Part shown: positions 8,370-16,398 of the stretch, piece after piece
How the letters are laid out: every line of letters begins with the position of its first letter
How positions within the stretch are numbered: position 1 is the first letter of the stretch
Source of the DNA: Symbioplanes lichenis
GTDB taxonomy: Bacteria; Actinomycetota; Actinomycetes; Mycobacteriales; Micromonosporaceae
Direction of reading: 5' to 3'
Length of the DNA stretch: 64,000 nt
Assembly (NCBI RefSeq): GCF_030709675.1
Contig: NZ_JAUZQD010000016.1
Location: 124,001-188,000 of the forward strand
Translations under genes and position numbers: made by a program
The notes under the pieces: generated by a model
What the model was told of the DNA's origin: nothing
What the model saw: only the letters and a program-made list of their open reading frames with translations
The model's database searches: none

Positions 8370-8666
8370 ATGCTGGTTGCCTTCTCCGTCACGCCCATCG
8401 GCGTCTCCGAGTCCGTCGGCGATCTCGTCGCGGAGGCCGTCCGGGTGGTCCGGGCCTCCGGGCTGCCGAACCGCACGGACGCCATGTTCACCACGATCGA
8501 GGGCGAGTGGGACGAGGTCATGGCCGTCGTCAAGCAGGCCGTCGACGCGGTGGCCGCGCAGGCGCCCCGGGTCAGCGTCTCGCTCAAGGCCGACATCCGC
8601 CCCGGTGTCACGGGCGCCCTCACCGCCAAGGTCGAGCACGTCGAGCGCCGGCTGGCCGGGGAGTGA
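8370..8666 (+). CDS. Thiamine-binding (MTH1187/UPF0045-type) protein
   Basis: This 98-residue protein belongs to the small ferredoxin-fold thiamine-binding family (PF01910). The pattern [54 protein letters not shown] and [13 protein letters not shown] is typical. I start at ATG 8370 because family members normally begin MLVAFS; an ATG at 8361 is possible. No clear ribosome site is present. Its TGA overlaps the GTG of the HAD hydrolase, so the pair is coupled. A role in handling thiamine or related pyrimidines is family knowledge, not shown here. Confidence 0.8.
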   Translation: MLVAFSVTPIGVSESVGDLVAEAVRVVRASGLPNRTDAMFTTIEGEWDEVMAVVKQAVDAVAAQAPRVSVSLKADIRPGVTGALTAKVEHVERRLAGE

Positions 8667-9340
8667 AGCGCCTGCTCGTCATGTGGGACATCGACCACAC
8701 TCTGCTCAGCGGCGGCGGCGTCGCCGGGCGGGCGTGGAAGGCGGCGTTCACGGCGGTCACCGGGCGCGAATGGCAGGTCACGCCGAGCTTCGCCGGGCGG
8801 ACCGATCTCGACATCTGCACCGAGGTCTTCGCGAGCCACGGGGTGACGGACTGCACCCCGGACCGGTTCTTCGCCCGGTACGTGACGGAGGTGGACCGGA
8901 TGCGGCATCTGTTCGCCGAGCAGGGGTCGCTGCTGCCGGGCGTACCGGAGGTGCTGGCCGCCCTCGCCGACCGCGGTGACGTCGTGCAGACCCTCGTCAC
9001 CGGCAACGTCCCGCAGGTCGCGGCGGCCAAGGTCGCGGCGTTCGGCCTGACCGGCGCCTTCGACGCCGAGGTCGGAGCCTACGGCACGGACGACAGCGTC
9101 CGCGCCACCCTGGTGCGCCGCAGCCGGGAACGAGCCGAAGCCAAGTACGGTCCCGGCCTCCGCCCCGTCGTCATCGGCGACACGGCCCACGACGTCGCCG
9201 GCGCCCGCGCCAACAACACCCGCGTCGTCGCCGTCGCCACCGGCTCCCAGGACGCCGCCCACCTCCGCCAAGCCGGCGCGGACGTGGTCCTCACCGACCT
9301 CTCCGACCTCCCCGCCGCCCTGACCGCCATCACCGCCTGA
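8663..9340 (+). CDS. HAD-superfamily hydrolase (phosphatase)
   Basis: This 225-residue HAD hydrolase begins with GTG inside the upstream stop codon (GTGA). Motif I is WDIDHTLL, with Asp nucleophile and acid/base Asp; motif II is VTGN; a Lys follows in the AEAKYG region; motif IV is [10 protein letters not shown]. The cap between motifs I and II is helical, as in phosphoglycolate or phosphomonoester phosphatases. Coupling to a thiamine-binding-type protein may hint at a vitamin phosphate substrate, but that is inference. All catalytic residues are present. Confidence 0.85.
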   Translation: MKRLLVMWDIDHTLLSGGGVAGRAWKAAFTAVTGREWQVTPSFAGRTDLDICTEVFASHGVTDCTPDRFFARYVTEVDRMRHLFAEQGSLLPGVPEVLAALADRGDVVQTLVTGNVPQVAAAKVAAFGLTGAFDAEVGAYGTDDSVRATLVRRSRERAEAKYGPGLRPVVIGDTAHDVAGARANNTRVVAVATGSQDAAHLRQAGADVVLTDLSDLPAALTAITA

Positions 9341-9498
9341 CCCGCTCCCCCAGCCGGCCCGCCGCCAATGGGCACGCTGCCGGGCCGCGGCGGTCAAGCC
9401 GGCGCCCGACCACGATCCCGCCGCGCCCCAGCGCCCCGGTTCATTCGCACCGACCGGAACACGGGCTCGTCGTGCCTGGCCTACTCCGGAGCGTGGAG

Positions 9499-9616
9499 GT
9501 CACACGGGCGGCGCCAACCCGGGCGGGAAGCCGGTCCACCGCAACTCGGGTGCGGATGTCACACGGGCGGCGGCAACCCGGGCGGGAAGCCGGTCCACCG
9601 CAACTCCGGCGGCAGG
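9499..9616. repeat. 59-bp tandem duplication of the phosphatase 3' end
   Basis: Two near-identical 59-bp copies begin at 9499 and 9558 (GTCACACGGGCGGCG...). The right copy contains the stop codon and last 18 or so codons of the histidine phosphatase. The left copy, beyond the stop, would encode almost the same tail (ELRWTGFPPGL) and also ends in TGA in the matching place. Confidence 0.85.
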
Positions 9617-10302
9617 TGGGACAGGTCGTTGACCAGCACCACCGCCGCCGGCCGCCCGGGCGACCACCGGATCACGGTCAGCCCGCAGTTGGCCACCGGC
9701 AGCCCGAGCCACCGATCGACGGGCGCACCGAGGGCCGCCCGCACGAACCACGCCACCTGGAACGCATGCGTGACCACCAGCTCATGCACGTCGCCCGCCC
9801 CGGCCGCACCCCCGGCGGCCCGGTCCGGCCCGTGGTCGACCGGCACCCGAACGAACCCGCCCAGCCCTTGGTCGGCGGGCACCCGAGCAGACCCGGCCGG
9901 CCCTTGGTCGGCGGGAACCCGGGCGAACCGCGCCAGCGCCTGGTCAGCGGGAACCCGGGCGAACCGCGCCAGCGCCTGGTCGGCCCACGCCGCCCCGGCC
10001 CGTCGCTCCTCGTCCGTGACCTCGTCGAGAAACCCCTCGAAGGCCGGCGGCACCTTGTGCGGCACATGCGGCACGTAGTCACCGACCGCGTCCCACGCCT
10101 CCGGCCGCGGACCGTCCCGCCCCTCCGAGACGATCCGCGCAGTCTCGGTCGCGCGCTGCTCGGGGCTGTGAGTGATCGAGTCGAAGGCGACCCCGGCGAG
10201 CCGCGCCCCGAGCAGGGCCGCCTGCCGCTGCCCCACCGCCGACAGCCCGCCACCCTCCGCCGCATCGCCGTGCCGGGCCAGATAAAGCCACCGACTGCTC
10301 AC
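9559..10302 (-). CDS. Histidine phosphatase family protein with internal 12-residue repeats
   Basis: This 247-residue protein is a phosphoglycerate-mutase-like phosphatase. The catalytic LARHGDA motif is at residues 8-14, an ERATE-like SPEQRATETAR segment is near 46-56, and the second active-site His is in VVTHAFQ. Between them, about residues 108-160, there are four or five copies of a 12-residue unit (DQALARFARVPA and degraded forms), coded by 36-bp DNA repeats. This region replaces what is normally a compact helical insert. The GTG start at 10302 was chosen for its position just before the RHG motif. The 3' end is duplicated downstream. Substrate unknown. Confidence 0.8.
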   Translation of the reverse strand: MSSRWLYLARHGDAAEGGGLSAVGQRQAALLGARLAGVAFDSITHSPEQRATETARIVSEGRDGPRPEAWDAVGDYVPHVPHKVPPAFEGFLDEVTDEERRAGAAWADQALARFARVPADQALARFARVPADQGPAGSARVPADQGLGGFVRVPVDHGPDRAAGGAAGAGDVHELVVTHAFQVAWFVRAALGAPVDRWLGLPVANCGLTVIRWSPGRPAAVVLVNDLSHLPPELRWTGFPPGLPPPV

Positions 10303-10605
10303 GACGCGCGCGCCCCGGCGAGACGCCCACCGCCGGCACCGCTGAGGCCACCGACACCGCTGAGGCCACCGAGGCCGAAGCCGAAGCCGCCGAGGCCGAA
10401 GCCGAAGCCGAAGCCGCCGAGGCTAAGACCGCCGAGGCCGAGGCCGTCCCGCCAAGCGCCCGACCCGCCGCCGCGCCCACCGAGCCGGAGCCCGTCAAGG
10501 CGGACGGCACGGCGAGCACTCACGAGGCGAGCACCGGAGCGACCCCACCCAAAGCGCGTCGCGGGATCAGCACCGCGCCGGCGCCACGGAGGGAGACCGG
10601 CGCGG
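10303..10605. other. Low-complexity intergenic region, possible Gly-rich ORF
   Basis: These 303 bases between uppS and the phosphatase are dominated by hexamer repeats (GCCGAG/GCCGAA, about 10340-10450). On the minus strand a GTG-started frame (10649 to 10299) would encode a 116-residue protein with a Gly/Leu/Phe-rich tail (LGGFGFGFGLGGF). Its stop overlaps the phosphatase start as GTGA, which would fit coupling. Other frames are equally open because of the repeats, so I do not call it a gene. Confidence 0.5.
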
Positions 10606-11394
10606 TCACGAGGCCGGCGCCGGGGCGACCGGATTGGGGAGGGCGCCACCGAAGCGGCGGTCGCGCTGGGCGTAGAGCTCGCACGCGTACCAGAGGTGGC
10701 GGCGGTCGAAGTCGGGCCAGAGGGTGTCGAGGTAGACCATCTCGGCGTAGGCCGACTGCCACAGCAGGAAGTTGGAGGTGCGCTGCTCGCCGGAGGGCCG
10801 CAGGAACATGTCCACCTCGGGCACCTCGGGGTGGTAGAGGTAGCGCTGGATGGTCTTCTCGTTGACCTTGTCCGCCTTGAGCTTGCCGGCGGCCACGTCG
10901 CGGGCGATCGCGGCGGCGGCGTCGGCGATCTCGGCCTGGCCGCCGTAGTTGACGCAGAACTGCAGGGTCAGCTTCGAGTTGCCGCGCGACAGCTCCTCGG
11001 CGGTCTGGAGCTCGCTGATCACGCTCTTCCAGAGGCGGCCCGCGCGGCCCGACCAGACGATGCGGACGCCGAGGTCGTTGAGCTCGTCCCGGCGGCGGCG
11101 GATGACGTCGCGGTTGAAGCCCATCAGGAAGCGGACCTCCTCCGGCGAGCGCTTCCAGTTCTCGGTGGAGAAGGCATAGGCCGACAGGTACGGGATGCCG
11201 AGCTCGAGCGCGCCCTCGATCGTGTCGAACAGCGAGTGCTCGCCCTGCTCGTGTCCCTTGGTGCGGGACAGGCCGCGCTCCTTGGCCCAGCGCCCGTTGC
11301 CGTCCATGACGATCGCGACGTGCTTCGGGATCGCGTCCTTGGGCAGCGCGGGCGGCGTGGCGCCGGAGATGTGCGGAGTGGGCGGACGTGTCAC
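10606..11394 (-). CDS. uppS: Isoprenyl (undecaprenyl-type) diphosphate synthase
   Basis: This 262-residue cis-prenyltransferase condenses isopentenyl diphosphate units to make the polyprenyl carrier for cell-wall synthesis. Family motifs are clear: [14 protein letters not shown] (catalytic Asp and phosphate loop), [21 protein letters not shown] and the C-terminal [15 protein letters not shown] with [12 protein letters not shown]. The GTG at 11394 has GGGAG upstream and gives a normal N-terminus; the longer open frame to 11628 is mostly recO repeat DNA read in another frame. It lies 34 bases after recO on the same strand, the usual actinobacterial pairing. The protein is cytosolic and acts at the membrane. 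Confidence 0.93.
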   Translation of the reverse strand: MTRPPTPHISGATPPALPKDAIPKHVAIVMDGNGRWAKERGLSRTKGHEQGEHSLFDTIEGALELGIPYLSAYAFSTENWKRSPEEVRFLMGFNRDVIRRRRDELNDLGVRIVWSGRAGRLWKSVISELQTAEELSRGNSKLTLQFCVNYGGQAEIADAAAAIARDVAAGKLKADKVNEKTIQRYLYHPEVPEVDMFLRPSGEQRTSNFLLWQSAYAEMVYLDTLWPDFDRRHLWYACELYAQRDRRFGGALPNPVAPAPAS

Positions 11395-11428
11395 TGAGAG
11401 AACTCCCGTCGGATGGGCTGGGGCGAAG

Positions 11429-12415
11429 TCACGGCTGCGGCTCCCGGAGGAAGTCGGGGACGGGCGGCGAGTCGCCACGCGGGCGCAGCACAGGCGGAAA
11501 ATCACCGGACGCGCCGGAGGGCACAGCACCGGAAGCAGCGGGCGAAACGGCGCCGGGCGCAGCAGGCGAAACGGCGCCGGGCGCAGCAGGCGAAACGGCG
11601 CCGGGCGCAGCAGGCGAAACGGCGCCACGGGCCGGCGGCCCGGACTCCCGCCGATCGACCAGCGGCAGCGCTCGAAGGTTACGTTCCATGTGCCACTGCA
11701 GGTGGGCGGCGACCAGCCCGCTGCACTCCCGGCGCACCGGGGGCTCCGCGGCGTCGGCGACCCCCCAGTCGCCGCCGAGCAGGGCTGACATCAGGCCCAG
11801 GGTCGCCGGGGCGGGATGGGCGGCGCCGGGTGGGCGGCAGTCGGGGCAGACCGAGCCGCCGGCGGGCACCGAGAAGGCGCCGTGCGGGCCAGCCTCGCCG
11901 CAGACCGCGCACTCCGCGATGGCGGGGGCCCAGCCGGCGAAGGACATGCCGCGCAGCAGGTAGGCGTCGAGCACCAGGCTCGTCGCGTGTTCCCCCACGG
12001 ACAGCGCCTTGAGCGCCCCGAGCGTCAGTTGGAACAGCCGCAGCGACGGCTCGCGCTCCACCGGCGTCAGCCGCTCGGCGGTCTCGGCGATCGCGCTCGC
12101 CGCCGTGTAGCGCGGATAGTCCTCGAGGAACTTCTTGCCGAAAAGGTTGACGCCCTCGACCTGGCTGATCGAGTGGAGGCTGCTGCCGACGCCCTCGGGC
12201 GAGCCGGCGAGCTGCAGGTCGATGTGCCCGAAGGGCTCCAGCCGCGCGCCGAAGCGGGAGTTGATCCGCCGGACGCCCCGGGCCACCGCGCGCAGCCGGC
12301 CGTGCCTGCGGGTCAGCAGCGTGATGATCCGGTCGCTCTCGCCCAGCTTCTGCCCGCGCAGCACCACCGCGTCGTCGCGGTAGAGCTGGCGTCGATATCC
12401 GGATCCGGTGGGCAC
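11429..12415 (-). CDS. recO: DNA repair protein RecO
   Basis: This 328-residue RecO helps load RecA at SSB-covered gaps in the RecFOR pathway. The N-terminal OB fold is visible ([20 protein letters not shown], then [18 protein letters not shown]), followed by the helical domain with a zinc finger (CAVCGEAG, then CPDC). The body ends at about residue 245. The last 80 residues are a Pro/Ala/Gly tail with four eight-residue repeats (APGAVSPA), longer than normal for RecO. The GTG start matches the usual length before YRD. It is upstream of uppS in the same direction and diverges from the DUF4097 lipoprotein gene. Confidence 0.93.
   Translation of the reverse strand: MPTGSGYRRQLYRDDAVVLRGQKLGESDRIITLLTRRHGRLRAVARGVRRINSRFGARLEPFGHIDLQLAGSPEGVGSSLHSISQVEGVNLFGKKFLEDYPRYTAASAIAETAERLTPVEREPSLRLFQLTLGALKALSVGEHATSLVLDAYLLRGMSFAGWAPAIAECAVCGEAGPHGAFSVPAGGSVCPDCRPPGAAHPAPATLGLMSALLGGDWGVADAAEPPVRRECSGLVAAHLQWHMERNLRALPLVDRRESGPPARGAVSPAAPGAVSPAAPGAVSPAAPGAVSPAASGAVPSGASGDFPPVLRPRGDSPPVPDFLREPQP
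11541..11628. repeat. 24-bp tandem repeats in the recO 3' region
   Basis: Three exact 24-bp units and a partial fourth (starting GGCGAAACGGCGCCGGGCGC) lie in frame with recO. They give the repeated APGAVSPA tail. The near identity of the units suggests recent slippage or expansion. Confidence 0.9.
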
Positions 12416-12444
12416 CCCGACATTCTGCCCCCTGGGTACGACAA

Positions 12445-12500
12445 ACCCTGAGGCGGATCTCAGGGTCGGCTCCGGGGTGAGTCCGGTGGTGTCACCCCGG
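12445..12500. promoter_or_regulatory. Two inverted repeats between divergent recO and lipoprotein genes
   Basis: The first is ACCCTGAG-6-CTCAGGGT (12445-12466) and the second is CCGGGGTGA-11-TCACCCCGG (12472-12500). Both are perfect and lie between two divergent starts (12415 and 12523), which is where operators would sit. There are no T-runs, so terminators are unlikely. The regulator is unknown. Confidence 0.5.
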
Positions 12501-12522
12501 CCGGGCTCATAGCGTTCGGGGT

Positions 12523-13329
12523 ATGACCGCGAGACTGATCCGCCGGGCCGGGGCGCTCACCCTGGCCGCCGCCGCCACGGCCACCGTTCTCACCGGCTGC
12601 GGGGCCGGGGTCGGGGCGAAGCTGACCTACGACGACACGGAGAAGGCGAAGATCACCGACATCGTGATCGACGGGAGCAGCGGTGACGTCGCGATCACGA
12701 CCGGCGCGGCGGCCGAGACGCGGATCAAGCGGACGGTACGCACGGACGGTCGCGACCCCGAGATCTCCCACCATGTCACGGGCAGCACGCTCGACGTCAG
12801 CACCTCGTGCGGGGATCACTGCACCGTCTCGTACGAGATCACCGCCCCGGTCGGCGTCAAGGTCAAGGGCAGTCTCGACTCGGGCGACCTCACCTTGAGC
12901 AAGGTCGGGTCGGCCGACGTGCGGGCCGGCTCGGGCGACATCCTGCTCGACCAGATCCCGGGCGACGTGATCGCCCGGGCCGACTCGGGCAGCATCCAGG
13001 CCAACGCGCTCGGCGGCGGCACCACCCTCGTGGCGAAGTCGGGTGACGTGATGGCCCACGAGTTGACCGGCGGCAAAGCGGTCAAGGTGACCGTCGACTC
13101 CGGGGACATCTCGGTCGGTCTCGCGCAGCCCGCCTCGGTGACCGCCCGGGCCAGCAGCGGCGACATCAACCTCGTCGTGCCGGTGGGTGACTACAAGATC
13201 GTCGGGCCCGCCCGGAGGAGCGATGACGGCGACGAGCTGAACACCGACCTGGTCAGCAACCCTTCGGCCCCGAACGTGCTCGACCTCAAGGCCAGCAGCG
13301 GCGACGCCAGCGTGGTCACCAGCCCGTGA
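12523..13329 (+). CDS. DUF4097-type beta-repeat lipoprotein
   Basis: This 268-residue protein has a basic start, a hydrophobic run and a lipobox (LTGC), so it is a predicted surface lipoprotein. The mature part is a chain of beta strands with recurring SGD/DSG turns (GSSGDVAI, DSGDLTL, GSGDILL, DSGSIQA, KSGDVMA, DSGDISV, SSGDINL, SSGDASV), typical of DUF4097 repeat proteins that form a flat beta-helix-like stack. One Cys pair (STSCGDHC) could form a disulfide. It is a monocistron divergent from recO. Function is unknown for most of the family. Confidence 0.85.
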   Translation: MTARLIRRAGALTLAAAATATVLTGCGAGVGAKLTYDDTEKAKITDIVIDGSSGDVAITTGAAAETRIKRTVRTDGRDPEISHHVTGSTLDVSTSCGDHCTVSYEITAPVGVKVKGSLDSGDLTLSKVGSADVRAGSGDILLDQIPGDVIARADSGSIQANALGGGTTLVAKSGDVMAHELTGGKAVKVTVDSGDISVGLAQPASVTARASSGDINLVVPVGDYKIVGPARRSDDGDELNTDLVSNPSAPNVLDLKASSGDASVVTSP

Positions 13330-13389
13330 CGCCGGCCCCGGCGACAAGCGAAACAATCGGTCCGGAGGCAACGCGAGGACGACCAACCC

Positions 13390-13485
13390 TCAAACGGCGG
13401 AGGGGACGGCCGGGCATCAAACGGCGGAGGGGGTTACCGGGCATCAAGCGGCGGAGGGAATGACCGGGCCCTAAGCGGCGGAGGA
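13390..13485. repeat. 27-bp tandem repeats at the 3' end of the acyltransferase gene
   Basis: Four units with a 27-bp period begin at 13390, 13417, 13444 and 13471 (core AAACGGCGGAGGG / AAGCGGCGGAGG). The last unit holds the stop codon of the acyltransferase. In the others the same place reads TGA on the minus strand, so each unit repeats the gene end with its own stop. Confidence 0.8.
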
Positions 13486-14544
13486 CGAGCCGCCCGGGCC
13501 GGGAGCGGCCGCCACCGGTACGGGCGGCAGGGCCGGCGCCGGGGACACGGGCGCGGAGCGAGGCCGCCCGCCGGGGAAGAGCCGTGGCGGGCGCCCGGCG
13601 GCGAAGTCCTCCACCCAGCCGAAGAGCATGACCGCCACGGCCACCAGCCCGACGACCACGGGAATGCGCCAGCTGAAGCCGTCCCAGCCGCGGGTCGGCA
13701 GGCCGTGCCGCTCCGCGAACCACATGACGCCCACGATGATCGGGACGTGCCACAGATAGATCGTGAGCGCCCGCGCGTTGAGAACGGTGACGAGGCGGTT
13801 CGAACGGGCGCGGGTGGCGAGCGGGGCGAAGCCCAGGGCGATCAGGATGAAGGCCGCCGACCAGAGGGCGTTGCCGAGCGGGATGTCGTTGAGGTCGTAC
13901 CCGCGGGGGCCGGGGTGGGTCAGGAACCAGGCCGCGCCGACCGCCGCGAGCAACCCGGCACCGCCGACGAGGATCTTGCGGTTGATCCTGCGCAGCAAGC
14001 CGTCGTGGTGGGCGAAGCCGAGCAGCCAGGCGCCGCCGTAGAGCGCCATGTCGTGCAGGATCGGATGCACCGTGAAGTCGCCGAGCTCCAGGATCGCGAG
14101 GGCGGCGTAGGGCACGGCGACGGCGAGCCGCGGGAAGCGGCGGAAGACCGGCAGCAGCAGCGGGGACAGCAGCACGAACCAGAGGAAGTCCCGCAGGTAC
14201 CAGGAGGCGTTGAGCACCATCGCACCCCAGCCGTTGACGGGCGCGTCCTGCACCGGCATGGCCCAGAGGAAGACCCGCCAGTTCCAGTCGAGCCCGGTCA
14301 GCAGCATGATCGGTACGGCGATGCCGGCGATGGCCCACAGCGACGGCAACAGGCGGCGCATGCGGCGCTCGACGGCGAGCGGCCCCGACCGGTCGATCGA
14401 GGCCGCCATCAGTGAGCCCGCCATGGCGAACATCACCGACATCGCGGGTACGGCGATCGTCAGCGCCGCCCAGCCGGTCGAGTGGTAGATCACCACCCGG
14501 GCGATGGCGACCGCGCGCAGTACGTCGAGGTACCGATTCCGCAT
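13471..14544 (-). CDS. Membrane acyltransferase, acyltransferase-3 family
   Basis: This 357-residue integral membrane protein has about ten hydrophobic segments. It starts RYLDVLRAVAIARVVIYHS, the typical acyltransferase-3 opening with the catalytic His. Other segments include WYLRDFLWFVLLSPLLLP and IYLWHVPIIVGVMWF, the last being the usual late LWH-P motif. Family members O-acetylate or succinylate sugars, lipids or antibiotics in the membrane. The final 50 residues are a Pro/Ala/Gly cytoplasmic tail. The ATG at 14544 directly precedes the family motif. It follows era on the same strand after a 76-bp gap. Substrate unknown. Confidence 0.85.
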   Translation of the reverse strand: MRNRYLDVLRAVAIARVVIYHSTGWAALTIAVPAMSVMFAMAGSLMAASIDRSGPLAVERRMRRLLPSLWAIAGIAVPIMLLTGLDWNWRVFLWAMPVQDAPVNGWGAMVLNASWYLRDFLWFVLLSPLLLPVFRRFPRLAVAVPYAALAILELGDFTVHPILHDMALYGGAWLLGFAHHDGLLRRINRKILVGGAGLLAAVGAAWFLTHPGPRGYDLNDIPLGNALWSAAFILIALGFAPLATRARSNRLVTVLNARALTIYLWHVPIIVGVMWFAERHGLPTRGWDGFSWRIPVVVGLVAVAVMLFGWVEDFAAGRPPRLFPGGRPRSAPVSPAPALPPVPVAAAPGPGGSSSAA

Positions 14545-14620
14545 GGGGTAAAGAGCTATCTAATCGCGCCAAACTGTGCAAATCGTGTGAAGCGTCCCAC
14601 ACATCATGCGAAAAGAGTCG

Positions 14621-16033
14621 TCAGAAGCCGAGGCGCCGGAGCTGCTTCGGGTCCCGCTGCCACTCCTTGGCCACACGAACGTGCAGGTCAAGGTAGACCT
14701 TGCGGCCGAGCAGAGCCTCGATCTCGGCCCGCGCCTTGATACCCACATCCTTCAGCCGCGAACCCCGCGTGCCGATGACGATCGATTTCTGGCTGTCCCG
14801 TTCGACGTACACGTTCGCGTAGATCTTGAGCAGATTTCCCTCGGGAATCATCTCCTCCACGAGCACCGCGATCGAGTGCGGCAGCTCGTCGCGCACGCCC
14901 TCGAGCGCCGCCTCGCGCACCAGCTCGCCGATGAGCACCTGCTCCGGCTCCTCGGTCAGCACGTCGTCGGGATAGAGCGGTGGCGACTCGGGCAGGTGCT
15001 TGACGATCACGTCGACCAGCGTCTCGACCTGGTGCCCGGAGACCGCGCTGACCGGCACGATCTCCGCGAAGTCGTACAGCCGGCTGACCGCCAGCAGCCG
15101 CTCGGCGAGCGTGGCCGGATCGACCAGGTCGACCTTGGTCACCACGGCGATGACGGTCGCCTTGAGCTCGGCGATCTCGGTCGAGATGAACCTGTCCCCG
15201 GCGCCGACCGGCTCGTCCGCCGGGAAGCAGACGCCGATCACGTCGACCTCGCTCCACGTCTCGCGGACGAGGTCGTTGAGCCGCTCCCCCAGCAGCGTGC
15301 GCGGCCGGTGCAGACCCGGGGTGTCGACCAGCACGAGCTGGGCGTTCTCCTGGTGCAGCACGCCCCGGATGACGTGCCGGGTGGTCTGCGGCTTGTTCGA
15401 CGTGATCGCGATCTTCTGCCCGACGATCGCGTTGGTCAGCGTCGACTTGCCGGCGTTCGGCCGCCCGACAAAACAGGCAAACCCGGCGCGATATACGTCA
15501 TCGCGAGCCTCCTGCCGCGACGCCGCCTTGTGCCGGTGCACCTTCTGCTCGGTACGCCGACCAGCCGGCCTGTCCGACCCCGGCCCCGCCGCGTCGGGCT
15601 GCCCGGCGCGCTCCCGCGTCTCCGCCCGCTGCGCCGCCGAGTGCCGAGGCTTCCGCCCGCCCGACTTTCCGGATTTGTCGGACGGCCCAGCCTCGCCCGC
15701 CGCCGCCCGAGTGTCCGCCCCGCCCGCCAACTTCCGGGCATCCGCCGCGCCCGCCGGCTTCCGGGCATCCGCGCCGCTCGCCGGCTTCCGGGCATCCGCG
15801 CCGCTCGCCGGGCGCCGGGGCTGACGGGTCTCGCCCGCCGCCTGCCGTCGCTTCTCCGCCTGCCGCTCCCGCCGCCGCAGCTCGTTCCGCTCCCCGGCCG
15901 TGAGGCGCCGCTCGTCCGGCACAGACCTCCGCTCCCCCGAGGTGGAGGACCGCTCACCGGAAGAGGACCGCCGCTCCCCGGAAGAGGACCGCCGCTCGCC
16001 GGAAGTGGACCGCCGCTCGCCCGAGTCGCTCAC
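14621..16033 (-). CDS. era: GTPase Era with long charged N-terminal extension
   Basis: This 470-residue protein contains a full Era: GTPase motifs GRPNAGKST (G1), TTRH (G2), DTPG (G3), TKVD (G4) and SAVSG (G5), then the KH RNA-binding domain with IVIGTRGSRLKDVG. Era binds the 3' end of 16S rRNA and is needed for 30S assembly. The GTPase core begins only near residue 177. Before it lies a low-complexity, strongly charged extension with SGERRSS repeats and several ASGADARKP units. The GTG start overlaps the stop of the CDA-like gene (GTGA), which supports translation of the whole extension. An internal start giving a normal 300-residue Era cannot be excluded. Confidence 0.92.
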   Translation of the reverse strand: MSDSGERRSTSGERRSSSGERRSSSGERSSTSGERRSVPDERRLTAGERNELRRRERQAEKRRQAAGETRQPRRPASGADARKPASGADARKPAGAADARKLAGGADTRAAAGEAGPSDKSGKSGGRKPRHSAAQRAETRERAGQPDAAGPGSDRPAGRRTEQKVHRHKAASRQEARDDVYRAGFACFVGRPNAGKSTLTNAIVGQKIAITSNKPQTTRHVIRGVLHQENAQLVLVDTPGLHRPRTLLGERLNDLVRETWSEVDVIGVCFPADEPVGAGDRFISTEIAELKATVIAVVTKVDLVDPATLAERLLAVSRLYDFAEIVPVSAVSGHQVETLVDVIVKHLPESPPLYPDDVLTEEPEQVLIGELVREAALEGVRDELPHSIAVLVEEMIPEGNLLKIYANVYVERDSQKSIVIGTRGSRLKDVGIKARAEIEALLGRKVYLDLHVRVAKEWQRDPKQLRRLGF

Positions 16034-16398
16034 TCCGTCACCGTGCCCCGGAGCGTCCCGTCCAGGTCCGCCACGTAAATCGGGGCCCCGGCGCCCAGGT
16101 CACGCACCGCCGCGTGGCCGGCCCCGTCGAGCGTCTCCGCCGCCGTGGCCACCGCCGCCGCCTCGAGGCTCTGGGCCCCCGCCGCCACGGCCGAGGCCAC
16201 GGCCAGCTGCAGGGCGGTCACCTGCAGGCTCGGCAGGGCGACGGTCGCCGCGGCGTACGTGCGGCCGTCCTGGTCGCGTACCGATGCTCCCTCGGCCGCA
16301 CCCACCCGGGCGCGCGCGCCGCGGGCCAGCGTGACCAGCTTCGCGTCCTCGGCGCCCAGCTCGGTCTCGGTGGCGTCCGGAATGGTCTTCTCAGGCAT
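16030..16398 (-). CDS. Cytidine deaminase-like protein lacking zinc ligands
   Basis: This 122-residue protein sits where actinobacteria often carry a gene called cytidine deaminase, between the CBS membrane protein and era. The fold pattern is recognisable: LVTLARGARARVGAAEGASV as the first helix and strand, DGRTYAAATVALPSLQVTALQLAVASAVAAGAQSLEAAAV as the core. However the catalytic H/C-A-E and P-C-x-x-C motifs that bind zinc are absent, and there is no Cys or His where they should be. Enzyme activity is therefore unlikely; a structural or RNA-related role is possible. It overlaps both neighbours (8 and 4 bases), so the three genes are co-translated. Confidence 0.75.
   Translation of the reverse strand: MPEKTIPDATETELGAEDAKLVTLARGARARVGAAEGASVRDQDGRTYAAATVALPSLQVTALQLAVASAVAAGAQSLEAAAVATAAETLDGAGHAAVRDLGAGAPIYVADLDGTLRGTVTE

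Noticed and set aside
7340-9340. A single 666-residue plus-strand gene ending in the HAD hydrolase
   Set aside because: Its first part is antisense to a lipoprotein with a clear lipobox; the HAD gene has its own GTG start coupled to the upstream stop.
11541-11628. 24-bp repeats as a CRISPR array
   Set aside because: Units are directly adjacent with no spacers and lie in frame inside recO.
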